NCBI GenBank assembly: GCA_034440575.1 | Contig: JAOTOL010001215.1 | Location: forward strand, 186,001 to 250,000 | Reading direction: 5' to 3' | Source: Imbricaverruca yamaguchii | Lineage: Eukaryota > Arthropoda > Thecostraca > Neoverrucidae | DNA: 64,000 nucleotides | Shown here: in pieces, positions 1 to 10,784 of the stretch | Layout of the letters: every line of letters begins with the position of its first letter | Numbering within the stretch: the first letter of the stretch is position 1 | Program-made: the position numbers and the translations under genes | The notes under the pieces: model-generated | Databases searched by the model: none | What the model was told of the DNA's origin: nothing | The model's input: the letters and a program-made list of their open reading frames with translations, nothing else

Positions 1-1
1 G

Positions 2-148
2 ATGGCCGTGGTCCCTGTCACGCAGGTCTCGGTGGAGAGGCTGTTTTCAGCTATGAAGCTGCTGCTGACCGACCTCAGGTCAAGGCTGAAGGAGGATATT
101 CTGGAGGCCATGCTGCTTCTCCGCTGTAACTGCGAGCGGCTGGTGTGA
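2..148 (+). pseudogene. hAT transposase C-terminal end
   Basis: An open frame enters from the left edge and ends at TGA 146-148. Its last 48 codons contain VSVERLFSAMK followed by a leucine-rich stretch, the pattern of the hAT-family dimerisation region near the C terminus of the transposase (usual form S..ERLFS...). The catalytic RNase H-like part would lie left of the window. An AATAAA at about 220 follows the stop. Whether the element is intact cannot be judged from this end alone. The hAT assignment rests on this motif and its position next to the stop. Confidence 0.72.
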
Positions 149-280
149 GCGGATCAGCCGCTGGACACATTTTTGGCAGTAACAAATATAGTGAAGGGCA
201 GGCACGTGCGAGTGTCTTTAATAAAGTGATGTCAGGAGGGCCATTTCTTCCAGCCGCTATATCTGATCATGCCTCTGACT

Positions 281-440
281 CGGTCGGTCTGTCCGTCCGT
301 CTGTCCGTCTGTCCGTCTGTCCGTCTGTCCGTCTGTCCGTCTGTCCGTCTGTCCGTCCGTCCGTCTATCCGTCTGTCCGTCTGCCCGTCTGTCCGTCTTT
401 CCCTCTGTCCGTCTGTCCGTCTGTTCGTCTGTTCTTCCGC
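281..440. repeat. CTGTCCGT tandem array
   Basis: Short tandem repeats of CTGTCCGT and close variants, about 20 copies, grade into the pure CT microsatellite that follows. Open frames on both strands here are only a by-product of the repeat. Confidence 0.9.
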
Positions 441-470
441 CTCGGTTTCTGTCTCTGTCTCTGTCTGCGT

Positions 471-685
<215 letters not shown>

Positions 686-774
686 GTGCCACCACCTGCC
701 TCTCATCTGCTCCCTCCGCAAACTACTTTTTTACTCCCTCGCTCCACTTCAATTCAACTTCTCTCTTGACCTAC

Positions 775-2115
775 ACGACGTCCTTGCAGAACCTGATGGA
801 GGAGGGATTTCCCTCTCTCAGACTCCTAGTCTTGTCCAGGATGATGGGCCGGCCAACTGCTGCTAGCGTCCCCAGCTTCTTCAGACGGAAGTCAACCGTG
901 CCACAGAGGTGCCCCATGCCCATGTTGTGGACAGGTGTGTCGTCGATGTTGCTGGCTTGCTCCTGCACGGGGTACTGGGTTGGGTAGGCCTCTTCGTCCA
1001 GGCCTTAGTCGCGCCTCTGACGGGAGAGCACGGTGCTGAAGTTGGTGAGCCTGACCAGCTCCTCCGTGTGCTCAGCCGCCACCTGGCTGACAGAGCTGAG
1101 GACGGACGGTACGTAGGTCTCCTTGACCCGGGCGAACAGCTCATCGGAGACGCCCTGGAACGCAGGCTGGGTGAACTCGAAGAAGTCGCTGGTGACGGTC
1201 TGGGCCAGGTTTCCATGGAGACTCTGGTAGAACATCTTCAGTTCGGACTGTGTGGCCCCGTTGGTGATGGTCCTGGCGTTGAACGGCTCGATTAGGTGGA
1301 TGCCAAACGTGCTGAAGGCCACGAGGACTACCTTCGGGTATGGCAGACTGAGCAGCTCCCTGACGAGGCAGGCGAAGCGGTTGCAAATCTGGGGATTCTT
1401 GATAATGAAGTCAGTGAGGTGCTTGTAGCGGAAGAGCAGGACAGGGGTCGCACGACTCAGTCAGCCGAATCGCTGGTCCTTGTACAAGACCGCTGGAACG
1501 TGATACTTCTTCAAGTAGGCGTTGAAGCGCCTGTAGTAGTTCCACATCTTGTGCGAGTACTCGGGGGCACATGCCCAGCGCTCTGCCTACTACACTCGAG
1601 TTCTTACTGTTTACTTCCATGCCGACCATGAAACCTGCCAATACGTTCTCCATCTTCATCGCCGTCTCCACCATCCTGGCCACCTTGTTCAGTGCTGTGC
1701 TAAACCCCAGAGTGGTGTGAGACCCGCAGAACAGCTGCCCTGCCGGGCCGTCCAGTCCGTACATCTCATGCAACACAATGTTGAAGCTCTTGCCATGCTG
1801 CGTGGAGTCGGTGATATGGGTATAGACGTGCTTGCATATTTCCTCCACCGATTTCCTTATCCTTGAATCCTTGTCAAATCAGCCTTCCTCGCTACCAGCC
1901 AGCTTCCACTTCCTATCAAACATTCCGTTGCCGACCTCGCCCACAGCCTTGGAAGCTGCGATAGCGTCCAGTGACTTGAATCGAAACTGCTCGTCCCTCT
2001 GCTTCCTGCTCGTACCTGGCCACGCCCTTGAATGTGAACACGTCCTGCACGGCGCCCTCGGCCGGAGTTGGATTACTGTTTTCATCTCGGGTAGGCATGG
2101 GAGATGTGTCACTCG
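775..2115 (-). pseudogene. Decayed CDS, probably transposon-borne protein
   Basis: On the minus strand several reading frames join into one protein-like sequence. A segment with EEICKHVYTHITDSTQHG and MYGLDGPAGQLFCGSHTTLG (1848-1600) is followed, after a frameshift near 1570, by PEYSHKMWNYYRRFN, then by a segment with NRFACLVRELLSLPYPK and STFGIHLIEPFNARTIT (1420-1240), and ends near 775. There are at least two frameshifts and two in-frame stops (for example TGA near 1880). I recognise the style of large uncharacterised proteins found in many copies in invertebrate genomes, but cannot name a domain. It is read as a pseudogene of a mobile element lying downstream of the Sidestep-like gene. A gene with introns is less likely because the frame changes lack splice signals. 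Confidence 0.6.
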
Positions 2116-2426
2116 CTTAGCTCATCTTACGAACCTATAAGTTACCAGCTATCGCCATGTATCCCATCAGTATCTGTGTAACAGCTCGACCGCTGGTACC
2201 GGAGCGCCGCGCCGTGTCTCCGTAGCGGCGATTTTCAGCCGGCCGCGCGGCGCTGAACACCGAAAAGTGATTTGGGCGTGGGCGGGTGTTTATTTAAAGA
2301 TAGATACAAGGTTAATATGGGAAAGTTGCTTATAATTGTCTGAAGTTTGCGCCCCTGAGTGGTCACGGCTAGTTTTTTTTTAACATCCCCCTAGCTCTTA
2401 CTTAATGGATCGATCACGTTTTGGAT

Positions 2427-2592
2427 GTATGGAGCCGGAGTCGGAGCCGGAGCCGCCGGAGCCGGTACATTTTGCCCAGAGCCGGAGCCGGAGCCGGAGC
2501 CGCCGGGACATTTCACTCTGAGCCGGAGTCGGAGTCTGAGCCGGGATACTTCCCAGGAGCCGGGGTCGGAGCCGGAGCCGTCCAAAATTTTC
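2427..2592. repeat. GGAGCC hexanucleotide array
   Basis: GGAGCC/GGAGTC hexamers repeat with interruptions over about 165 bp. The array translates as Gly-Ala or Gly-Ser repeats, which explains the open frames across it. Confidence 0.9.
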
Positions 2593-2609
2593 CCGGCTCA
2601 GCATCCCTG

Positions 2610-3305
2610 GTTGTAAGAGATTTTTCGGAAAATTTTACTTTTGTTATCCAGGACGAGATTCAGAGTTACCATTGGGATGCGGGACAATGCACCATATACC
2701 CATTCATCTCTTATTGGCGAGAGGACGATGTTACGGTCCATCAGAGCTTTTGAGTCGTCTCAAACTTGGTAAAACATAACGCGACTTCTGTTCATGCCTT
2801 TTTGAAGAAAAAAACTAATCCCGGAACTGAAGACTCGGGTCCCCAATCTGTCTAAAATTCATTACTTTTCTGATGGTTGCGCGGGACAATACAAAATCAT
2901 TTCAACTTTATTAACATCTGCCAGCACGAGACAGACTTTGGATTAAAATGTGACTGGCAGTTCTTTTCAACAGCTCATGGAAAGGGGGCGTGTGACGGCA
3001 TCGGCGGCACAATGAAACGGGCGACTGCGAGAGAAAGTCTCTGCCGTCCGCGCACACATCAGATCACGACAGCCTCAGAAGTGTACACCTTCCTGGCCGA
3101 AAAATTCCAAACATAAATGATCTCTTTGTTCGTTAGCCAAGTCGATGTCGAATCCACAGCTCATGATCTAAAGACCCGCTTCGCCAAAGCTCTGACGGTC
3201 CAGGAAACACAGTTTCTGCACTGCTTTGTGCCGGTAAATACTACCACCATGAGTGTGGCCGAACTGTCAGGCAAACAGGGGCGCCACGTCAATGTCTGCC
3301 GGTGA
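2610..3305 (+). pseudogene. Remnant of transposon-type protein (HGK..CDG motif)
   Basis: Reading frames on the plus strand join across several stops into one protein: QCTIYPFISYW near 2690, VVSNLVKHNATSVHAF near 2760, then a segment at 2877-3116 with NFINICQHETDFGLKCDW, STAHGKGACDGIGGTMKR and TTASEVYTF. The order NF.N.C.HE.DFG....W.FF.T.HGK..CDG.GGT.KR is a signature I know from a very common family of uncharacterised, multi-copy invertebrate proteins thought to be carried by DNA transposons. At least three stops or frameshifts break it, so it is a dead copy. It continues to about 3305 with weaker similarity. Confidence 0.6.
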
Positions 3306-5300
3306 AGGATGGATCAGTGTCTAGGTAGCCACTCCAGTGAAGCATACATTCATAAAACAATGCATTGCACCTGTCACTAAACCTGTCTGTATACAGACCA
3401 GTGTATGTTTTCCTATATACCCACATACACGACCGCCACAAAAATACGGTCGAGATCTACCGTTGTCCTTCCAGCCATAACGATCTGTTACTAATGACTA
3501 AATATCTGGAATGCGGACGTTTATTGGACTTGACTATTAGCGTTGCTTAAACGATTGAATATGCCACTTACTTCGAATTCAGCATCCAAAAAACTATAAT
3601 CTCCCTTCTCCCGTCAATAAATGTTAAAGGTCAGGTTTTTGCTAAAATGACACCTAGGAGGTCACCACAAGTATGTCAAGTTCATGGAAGTAAAATGCAG
3701 ATCAGATAAGGTCACCCGAGGTCATCGGAGGTTGCAAGGCTACGAGATCACGAATCAAACTGACTTCAACCCTGAGTGGCCTACAATGGGGTGCCATTGA
3801 TGACGTCATCCCTCCATACTCTGATTTTTAATACAAAATCTAGAAAAAACATATCTCTAGTTTCTTTTGCGGTCAAAGACAGCATACTACACAACAATAT
3901 AAAAATGTAAAACTAGATATTTTCCATGCGCTCGATATGATGTGTCACGTGACCTAAGGTCACGTGACAAAAAAAAAGTCAAATTTAAAAATAAAGCACT
4001 GGAACGTCATCTTTGGGCTATTACGAAGCCAGCGATGTATTCGTTTATGCAATTATGTTGATTATAACAGAAGTTATGGCCATTTAAAGTTAGCCCTGCA
4101 TCGTGACCTTCAAAAAATTCCTGAGGCTATGACACACGTGCGGTTGGCCAGATCGAAATCGGAGTGTCACCATTGGATTCGGGGCGCTCAATTACCCCTG
4201 TCCACCAATTTAAGAAGAAATCCGAGATGTGTCGGTGTTATTTTGCATCCCAGATGTGATGCGTATTGGTGGACAGCACCATCCATCTGATTGGAACATG
4301 AAAAGTAGCAGAACGTGCCTATATAAATGTTTACCCGGAATCGACCACTTTAAGTCTGAGGCTTTTGTCTCAGGCATGATACATGCAAAAAGTGACGAAA
4401 ATCGCCAAATTTCGACGGCATTAGCTCCACCATTTCCGATATGCCAATCGATAAAACTTTGGAGAAGTTGGGTACACAATGCGTCCGCTGCACGAAAAGT
4501 TGGTCAAGCATGGCTATATCAACTGGCGAGGAATGCGAGCAAGTAGGTCGCATTGACTCACAATATCCCAGCAAAAAGTTTGTTTGCATTTTTGGTATGG
4601 ATATAATGGTCTATATTCAGCAGTTTTGTGTACTTTGTTCCACACATGGCGTGAAGCTCCGATCTGGTTGACCCACACTGATTCCGCCACTGTATCGTGT
4701 TCCAGTGACCTTCGACAGAGCACAGTGGCACAGATCCCGAGTCTTCTGCCGGATTTCAAACGTATTCTATCATTGGATTATTTTTCTACGCCGAAACCTC
4801 GAAAATATTTTATATGGGTGAAGACTGATCTGCACCTCCACCTTGCTCCCCTGACATCGTGTAGAAGGTATAATATTCAACATCAGGGACCATATTATCA
4901 AGGACTGTCAAGTGCATTACTTGAGCTTTTCATTGCAATGTAATCGGGTTCGTTTGCAATTTGTTCCCGCTCAAGAGGCTGGATCCGTTTCAAACTGGTT
5001 CCGGTGCCGCAAAGACGTGTATATGACTGCACGGCGAGAGTTGACACACCTACGAGCCATTGGCATTGGCACTGGCATTGGCCATTGGCCATTGGCAAGA
5101 TCACCAATTCGATTCATGTCGAACTTTTCACATCGTACGTTCGATCACGTGCCAAACAGTTTGTACGATAGTGAGCGTCGGACGTACTATGAGCACAGTA
5201 TCCAACACCGAACATTGGAGGTCCCCTGTCCGACAACGATAATACTGAGAAAAGGCGCCAGCAGTGGCTCCATCTTGCGGCTTGTGCGGCGGCCGTCGTG
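3306..5300. other. No gene seen; AGGTCA-rich repeat-like DNA
   Basis: Only short chance frames are present. From 3640 to 3970 the DNA is dotted with AGGTCA/TGACCT hexamers and carries the palindrome listed separately. It looks like an old dispersed repeat, but no ends were found. Around 5050-5100 there are short CATTGG repeats. Confidence 0.5.
3944..3968. repeat. Perfect 12-bp palindrome with E-box and AGGTCA
   Basis: Two exact inverted arms, GTCACGTGACCT and AGGTCACGTGAC, are separated by a single A. Each arm holds a CACGTG E-box next to an AGGTCA nuclear-receptor-type half site. It may be the centre or end of a repeat rather than a regulatory site. Confidence 0.85.
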
Positions 5301-5412
5301 ACCAGACATCCACTGGCGGCCTGCATCACACCACACCCTCGTAGTTACCGGTCGGCAGGAGAGCGTCGCGTCGCAATGCACTCTGGCTGCTGTTGAGGAG
5401 ACGGGCGCGCCG

Positions 5413-5604
5413 TCACACCAGACTTTCGTGTGCGCTGGTCGCAGGCGGCGCTGGCACTATCACATCACGTGGCGACTCGGCGTCTCGGCGGCCGTGCTCC
5501 ATGGCCGCGTAAATAACGACCACTTCTGGTTCGGGACCTCGGATGACCTTGCCGGTGTGATCTGACCTGGTCAGGGTCAGCTCGGCGTATGTGACACCGT
5601 CATC
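5413..5604 (-). CDS. side-like: Terminal cytoplasmic exon of Sidestep-like gene
   Basis: The acceptor is a pyrimidine-rich tract ending TGTCTCGCAG at 5605. The frame then runs 63 codons to TGA at 5413-5415. It starts DDGVTYAELTLTR; VTYAEL fits the (I/V/L/S)xYxx(I/V/L) form of an immunoreceptor-type tyrosine motif, and VVVIYAAMEHG follows as a second tyrosine site. The exon is GC-rich compared with the surrounding DNA and ends with SAHESLV, which could be a C-terminal binding tail. It starts in phase 0, whereas the exon at 8735-8898 ends in phase 1, so a small exon must lie between. That it belongs to this gene is inferred from strand, position and the paired-tyrosine tail. Confidence 0.68.
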   Translation of the reverse strand, partial: DDGVTYAELTLTRSDHTGKVIRGPEPEVVVIYAAMEHGRRDAESPRDVIVPAPPATSAHESLV

Positions 5605-8072
5605 CTGCGAGACAGATTGTGCAAAGTTTGTCACAGGGGAGAGTTGCACAAATCGCGTATGGTAGCGAATCTACATGGTAGCGAATCAGATTTCTTCCAG
5701 GATCAGATTTGGTCGATGCGAGCCAAAGCCCGAAGTAAATGCTTCCACGATATCCTAAAACCGTCATTCCCAATCATGCTGCTTATCTCTTTTGATGTCA
5801 TAAAGTGCCCAACTCTGCTTCGGTAACATACTTCCTGTTGTTTTTTTTGCAGCCTTACACCGATAAAAGAAATAGATCTTGAAGTCTTCGTCCTAAAATT
5901 ATACTTATGTAGTTCGGCTGTAAGATGAGGATTTAGGTAAAGTGGTCGCGACAGTACTATTGTTGTCATGCCAAATAAAAAAAACAATAAGTCAGCGTTG
6001 TTACTAAGGGTTAAACCGTTGAGAACTTTGGGTAGACGATAATCGGTCGAACTACTATAACAAGTTGTAATGTTGATGCAGTGTAGAGGGAAAGCTGCTG
6101 AGAGTTAGATCGCAAGATGAGAAGTACTTGCAAGATGAGAAGTAGGTTGTCTGAAGGCACCCTCGCTATAGAGCCAAATATCAACAAGAACAAAAAGTCA
6201 GCAGTGTTGCTTATGGTTAAGACTCTGGGCAATGTGTACAGAGGACTACCAGCCGAATTAGTACTGCAAGTTGTAAAGGTGATGCTACATGAAGAGCAAG
6301 CTATTCTTGCGAACCAGGTTCAGCAGTGTAAAGTTGGCGTTGTATCCACAATGGTTGTTGCAGCTGTGTTACGTACAAAAGCGCATTCTTCACTAATGGT
6401 GGGTAACTTTTGCTAACACGCTGCCCGCAGAGACCAAATGACTGCACCCTTCATCACTTCATGTCTGTTCCAAAGCAATGCATATTTTTCAAACGAGAGG
6501 TTAGACCGACACCTGCATTCCAGTAGTCTCTGCCATGCATTGTATTGACAATATACTATATTAGACAAAATAGAGAATATTGTATTCACGAATAAATCCA
6601 GTAGTCTGCTATGACGACGCGAGTGGGATCCACAGAGATTGGGGGAAAATATATGGACTTCCTTTGGCCTTCATGGCCGCCACTTTGCATGAAACTATTG
6701 GGAAGGTTTGAAACAAAAGACCTCTGGTGAAAATGTATTTTTCATCGTGCAAATGAACACCCTGAATGAAGCTCTGTCTTGCTCCTGTCAGACGCACCTA
6801 TCAATATTTGTTGCTTTGGGTCATTGAACTGTTAGCGGATGAGAGCCAGAGCTGACCTACGTGAAAATGAATTGCCAGTTACATGACGATTCATTTGAGT
6901 GAAAATATCTGGCAGTGTTCGTGCAGCTAAGCTGGTCTCGGGAAGTTTGAAGCAGCGTACACCAGATAATGTGGTGTCATGGGGTAACTGATCCAAACAA
7001 ATTTCGCCATGAAAAGTGATCCCATGGACCAATGGTGCATGGAGGCACGGCGCCGTGGGCATTGCTTGGCGATGGTATTTCACAGCTAGGACACAACAGC
7101 GAGCCACCTAGTTGCTGCTAGCTATTACGACCAGAGCTGATGGATGGTGATGTTGCATATTCCTCGCTTAGATTGTGCCCTGGGATCAGCATAGTCAGAC
7201 GGGACAGCTATATCCAACACTGCATATTGCGTAACTTGGAATTGACTGCCAAAACACCTCCAGCGATAAATATGTGAACGCTTTAAACGGGCGACATTAT
7301 TATCCCCTTCGGTCATCATCACCGAAAATCTTCGTCTGAAGAAATTAACTGTGACACGAATAAAGAAGGAATATTTTGCAAATGATTTTTACGACGAAAA
7401 GAGCATTCCTCCCGTGAAATACTTCTTCCTCGACATATGGTGAATTTTTCATCTAATTACGGCGTTCAATCCCATCCTTCTCCATTTATCAAGTTCGTGC
7501 AAAACGTGATCTCCATCAGACATAAGATACACATATAGCACAAAAAAACAGCAGGGCACAATGCATAATAAAGCCATATATCCACCGCAGAACGCATACA
7601 TGTTAAGGCATTCGTACACGGACAGGCAGTACGCATGTGCTTGCTTGAATATTGGTGAGAAAAAAGCATGTGTGGCAGCTGAACGTGAAACAAGGCCTAA
7701 GGGAATAACAAAGCATCTTTCTGCTTACCTCATAAATGCTTTTATGCTTCGATTTAGTATATTCCAGAGCGGAAATGTTGCTTGGCTTGACGTCGTCTGT
7801 CAACCGGTTCAAAATTAGAGGCGTCTTTGCTTCTATCTCTTCTGAATCTGTGGACATGGTTTAAAAGTCTAGCATTGCCACACCTAACCGACCATCCTTC
7901 GTTGTGCTGCATTTCTTCATGCAGCTTTACACAGGCTGACGCACTCATCTGGTGTCTTACATAAGCATTTCGGTTCGGTCTTATACAAGCATCTTGGTGC
8001 CATATATAAGCGCTTAAATAAGCGCACCGCCATGCTATGATATCGGGAGAGCGGCCAGGTGAGCGGCCAGAC
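5605..8072. other. Intron-like DNA, no gene recognised
   Basis: AT-rich sequence with only short chance frames. No domain, structural RNA or tandem repeat was recognised. One or more small cytoplasmic exons of the host gene could be hidden here. Confidence 0.5.
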
Positions 8073-8122
8073 CTTTTTGCGGTCTGGACCGAGCGCGCAG
8101 CACTCCTGGCTCGACATCGTGG
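8073..8122 (-). CDS. side-like: Possible 50-nt cytoplasmic exon (weak)
   Basis: A candidate exon in a local GC-rich patch. The acceptor TTCCCTGCCACAG ends at 8123 and a weak donor, AAAAAG followed by GTCTGG, lies at 8072. It begins with two bases completing a codon and ends in phase 0, exactly what is needed to join the exon at 8735-8898 to the terminal exon. It would encode ATMSSQECCALGPDRKK. The phase fit could be chance and the donor is poor. Confidence 0.22.
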
Positions 8123-8359
8123 CTGTGGCAGGGAATTGTGGTCACAACGCTGCGTCGCACGGCACATCGACCGTTACCATACTGTAACATCATGCAATAT
8201 TGCAACATCACACTACTCACTGCACACTGCCCTGTCGAATAGCCTTGGTACACGTGTCCTGACTGTAACACGGTTTCTGTGCTTTGCTTTCTTCTTCCAC
8301 TATCCGGATTGTATATGTCTGAATTTGTATTTGGGAACTTTTCTCTTTGACAATCGCAG

Positions 8360-8712
8360 ACAACCACACCAACGTACTGCTGGACAGTCAGCCAGGTGGT
8401 GTGTGTTCCACACCAGTCACTGCTGGACAGTCAGCCAGGTGGTGTGTGTTCCACACCAGTCACTGCTGGACAGTCAGCAAGGTGGTGTGTGTTCCACACC
8501 AGTCACTGCTGGACAGTCAGCCAGGTGGTGTGGGTGCCACACCAACGTACTGCTGGACAGTCAGCCAGGTGGTGTGTGTTCCACACCAGTCACTGCTGGA
8601 CAGTCAGCCAGGTGGTGTGTTCCACACCAGTCACTGCTGGACAGTCAGCCAGGTGGTGTGGGTTCCACACCAGTCACTGCTGGACAGTCAGCCAGGTGGT
8701 GTGGGTGCCACA
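8360..8712. repeat. 43-bp minisatellite, about 8 copies
   Basis: About eight units of 43 bp (core CACTGCTGGACAGTCAGCC, then GGTGGTGTG) lie in the intron just downstream of the cytoplasmic exon. All reading frames are open through it because the unit lacks stops. The unit does not include the exon's donor. Confidence 0.93.
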
Positions 8713-8734
8713 GCCACCCCTAATTCTGTCTTAC

Positions 8735-8898
8735 CGCGACGGTTTGGCACGACGTCTGGACTTGGGTCGTCGGAATCCATGACCCTTTGTGTGGACTCGG
8801 CCGCACTCCCACCTCGAGGGCACGTGGCGTCTGCGCCGTCCTTCTCACAACATGGCCTGTCGGCTTCGGCTCGGACCGCTGACTTTCTTACTCTGGCA
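8735..8898 (-). CDS. side-like: First cytoplasmic exon of Sidestep-like gene
   Basis: The acceptor GTTTACTTCCAG ends at 8899 and the donor GCG|GTAAGA is at 8734. The first base completes the codon left open by the transmembrane exon (phase 2 into phase 2), and the exon ends in phase 1. The 54 codons begin basic (SARVRKSAVRAEADR), as expected just inside the membrane, and end DSDDPSPDVVPNRR. The acidic PDVVP stretch resembles the NPD(I/V)IP element I associate with Sidestep-family tails, though I could not check this. A GA/CT microsatellite lies just upstream of the acceptor. Confidence 0.78.
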
Positions 8899-8921
8899 CT
8901 GGAAGTAAACAGATGGTATCT

Positions 8922-8951
8922 GGTAGAGAGAGAGAGAGAGAGAGAGAGAGA
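8922..8951. repeat. (GA)n microsatellite upstream of acceptor
   Basis: A run of about 13-15 GA units (TC on the coding strand) starts about 25 bases upstream of the acceptor at 8899, so it forms part of the pyrimidine-rich region before that exon. Confidence 0.9.
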
Positions 8952-9019
8952 AAATCCGCGTCCTATAAAAGTATTGAAGAACAAGCATGATATCAGAAAT
9001 TAGGGTTGATTTCCCAGGT

Positions 9020-9161
9020 GCTGTAACTGTCGTCTGGTCACCACGTTACCGCCATGTCGTAACTGTCGTCTGGTCACAATGTTACCGCGGTGCCGTAACT
9101 GTCGTCTGGTCACAATGTTACCGCGGTGCCGTAACTGTCGTCTGGTCACAATGTTACCGCG
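9020..9161. repeat. 36-bp minisatellite, about 4 copies
   Basis: Units of 36 bp (GTAACTGTCGTCTGGTCACA, ATGTTACCGCGGTGCC) are repeated about four times. The array is split by the SINE at 9162-9345, and repeat sequence resumes at 9346. Confidence 0.92.
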
Positions 9162-9345
9162 TTTGTTGTTTGTTTATTGGTTGGTTCACGACACACTTTA
9201 TGCACATTCACGGCTAATGGCGCCGCCCACACTGTTTCGCCGGTGGGCCGCGGGATTGGGAAATGTCCTGAGTGGCGCTAGAGTCGAACCCGGGACTTTT
9301 GGTACCCATAGCCCGACACCTTAACCACTCGGCCATCCCCGCCCC
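9162..9345 (-). mobile_element. tRNA-derived SINE with 13-bp target duplication
   Basis: On the minus strand the element starts GGGGGCGGGGATGGCCGAGT and has an A box (TGGCCGAGTGGTTAAGG) and a B box (GGGTTCGACTC), the internal pol III promoter of a tRNA-like head of Leu/Ser style without a long variable arm. A tail region ends in an A-rich CCAATAAACAAACAACAAA. The 13-bp sequence CAATGTTACCGCG flanks both sides (9149-9161 and 9346-9358), so the SINE jumped into a unit of the 36-bp array. Confidence 0.88.
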
Positions 9346-9359
9346 CAATGTTACCGCGG

Positions 9360-10300
9360 TCCTGTGACTATCTTGTGGTGGCAAAATTATGCTGAATTTA
9401 CCACAATCGTTCAACGAGCATCCATCAGTTGAAGACGGCTGATGCCTGAGGAGATCGATATGACGAAACAGGCTTCACTTGAGGGAAAATTAACCACAAC
9501 AAGCGCTTTGCGCCAAACACGAGAGGAAATAAAACATTTATAAATAGTTGGGACAAATCCGCTAGAGTCCCTTCTCGTCAGAGTACACCAGTAAAACATA
9601 GCCATTCGACTGCATGATGATATTATGTGTATGTCAGTGCCTTAATGCAAGGCCTTGGCGTGTATATGATCGACCGACATTCGTCTATGTTACGAATTAT
9701 CAACCGGATATAAATTATAGTTAAACTATGAAGCTTTCGAAGGGAGAAAGGAATGGTGGAAGGATGGAACTTTGCCAATAATTATAATTCTTCTATTTTT
9801 CGGAGAAGGCGAGGTTGAGATATTCGATGACCGGAGAGTTGCAGAATCAGCCCACGTACGACCGGTGGCTGGCTAACATGACAGACAGACATTTATCAGT
9901 ATATCCAACCCAAGAACGTGCGTGTCTGTATCGAACGGACGGTCCCGCGACTGTCTATATGGGACCAAAATATTGCATTGTATGCACTGCTGAAGGTTAT
10001 CTATAGTCTTAGTGTTCACTCGTCTACCCGTGTGGTGTAGCATAAACATCCAATGCGTCATAGTGACGCACATTCTTAACCCCGCACCGTGGAGTAAAAA
10101 TTGCCAAGATAAGGCAAGGCATGGACACGGTTCGCACAAGGGAATACAGAAGCAAAAAGCAAGCAAACAAACAACAGTCTAGCTATGCTATTTTAAAATG
10201 CTTCCTCATATTCCGCTCGCGATCCCCTGATTTCAGAAGGTCTGCTAGTAGCGGGTTGACAGACTCTCCGTACGTAAAACGCCGCCGTCCCGCCTCGGTT
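9360..10300. other. Intron DNA, nothing recognised
   Basis: Intron between the transmembrane and cytoplasmic exons. Only short chance frames are present; no repeat or RNA gene was identified. Confidence 0.5.
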
Positions 10301-10307
10301 CGGCTCG

Positions 10308-10445
10308 CGGGCAGATGGAGCGACCCAGCCTGTCGTGCCTGCCTGGAGCGACAGGCGGAGTTGAGGACCACATCGCGGGCAGGTGGAGCGACCCAGCCTG
10401 TCGTGCCTGCCTGGAGCGACAGGCAGAGTTGAGGACCACCACCTG
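10308..10445. repeat. 68-bp tandem duplication
   Basis: Two near-identical units of about 68 bp (core GGAGCGACCCAGCCTGTCGT). It adjoins the donor-containing repeats of the transmembrane exon. Confidence 0.88.
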
Positions 10446-10449
10446 TTAA

Positions 10450-10640
10450 GTGTACAGGGGTGAACGACCTGCTATGGGTACGGGGCGACGGGACGTGCTG
10501 CGGTTGCTGGGATGACCCAACGCTGATTGCAGGGTTGGCCAACCTGTGGTTGGTGCAGGGATGACCAACCTGTTGCGTTGTGGGAGTGAGCTACCTGTTG
10601 TAGGTGCAGGGGTGACCAACCTGTTGCGGATACAGGCGAC
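10450..10640 (-). repeat. Donor-containing repeats after the TM exon
   Basis: On the coding strand the exon end and donor (CGCAACAG|GTTGGTC) recur with a period of about 25 bp: ACAACAG|GTAGC, CGCAACAG|GTTGG, ACCACAG|GTTGG and, further on, more divergent CAG|GT copies. The first copy is the border of the transmembrane exon itself. Several copies keep a plausible GT donor. Confidence 0.8.
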
Positions 10641-10732
10641 TGCGCCGATGGCAATGACGATGAGCGAAACCACCAGACCAATCAGCACCCCCAGGATAGG
10701 TGTCACAGAGAACTTCGGTCTGGCCGCCGCTT
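10621..10732 (-). CDS. side-like: Transmembrane exon of Sidestep-like gene
   Basis: The acceptor CGGTTGGCAG ends at 10733 and the donor CAACAG|GTTGGT is at 10620. It enters in phase 1 from the fibronectin III exon and leaves in phase 2. A short polar stretch (EAAARPKFSVTP) is followed by about 24 hydrophobic residues starting ILGVLIGLVVSLIVIAIGAV and ending before CIRN, a single-pass membrane helix with a basic inner flank. This fixes the topology: Ig and FnIII domains outside, tyrosine-motif tail inside. Both borders are duplicated in flanking repeats. Confidence 0.85.
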
Positions 10733-10784
10733 CTGCCAACCGAGCCGGGTCAGGTCAGATCAACAGTGACAGGCCACACATGCC

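Noticed and set aside
8037..9003. Two overlapping frames of more than 200 codons
   Set aside because: They arise from the 43-bp minisatellite without stops. The real coding exon here is on the other strand.
8735..9165. 36-bp array as a copy of the cytoplasmic exon's donor
   Set aside because: They share TTACCGCG and a GTCTGG-like block, but the rest does not align and the array is upstream of the exon, not at its donor.
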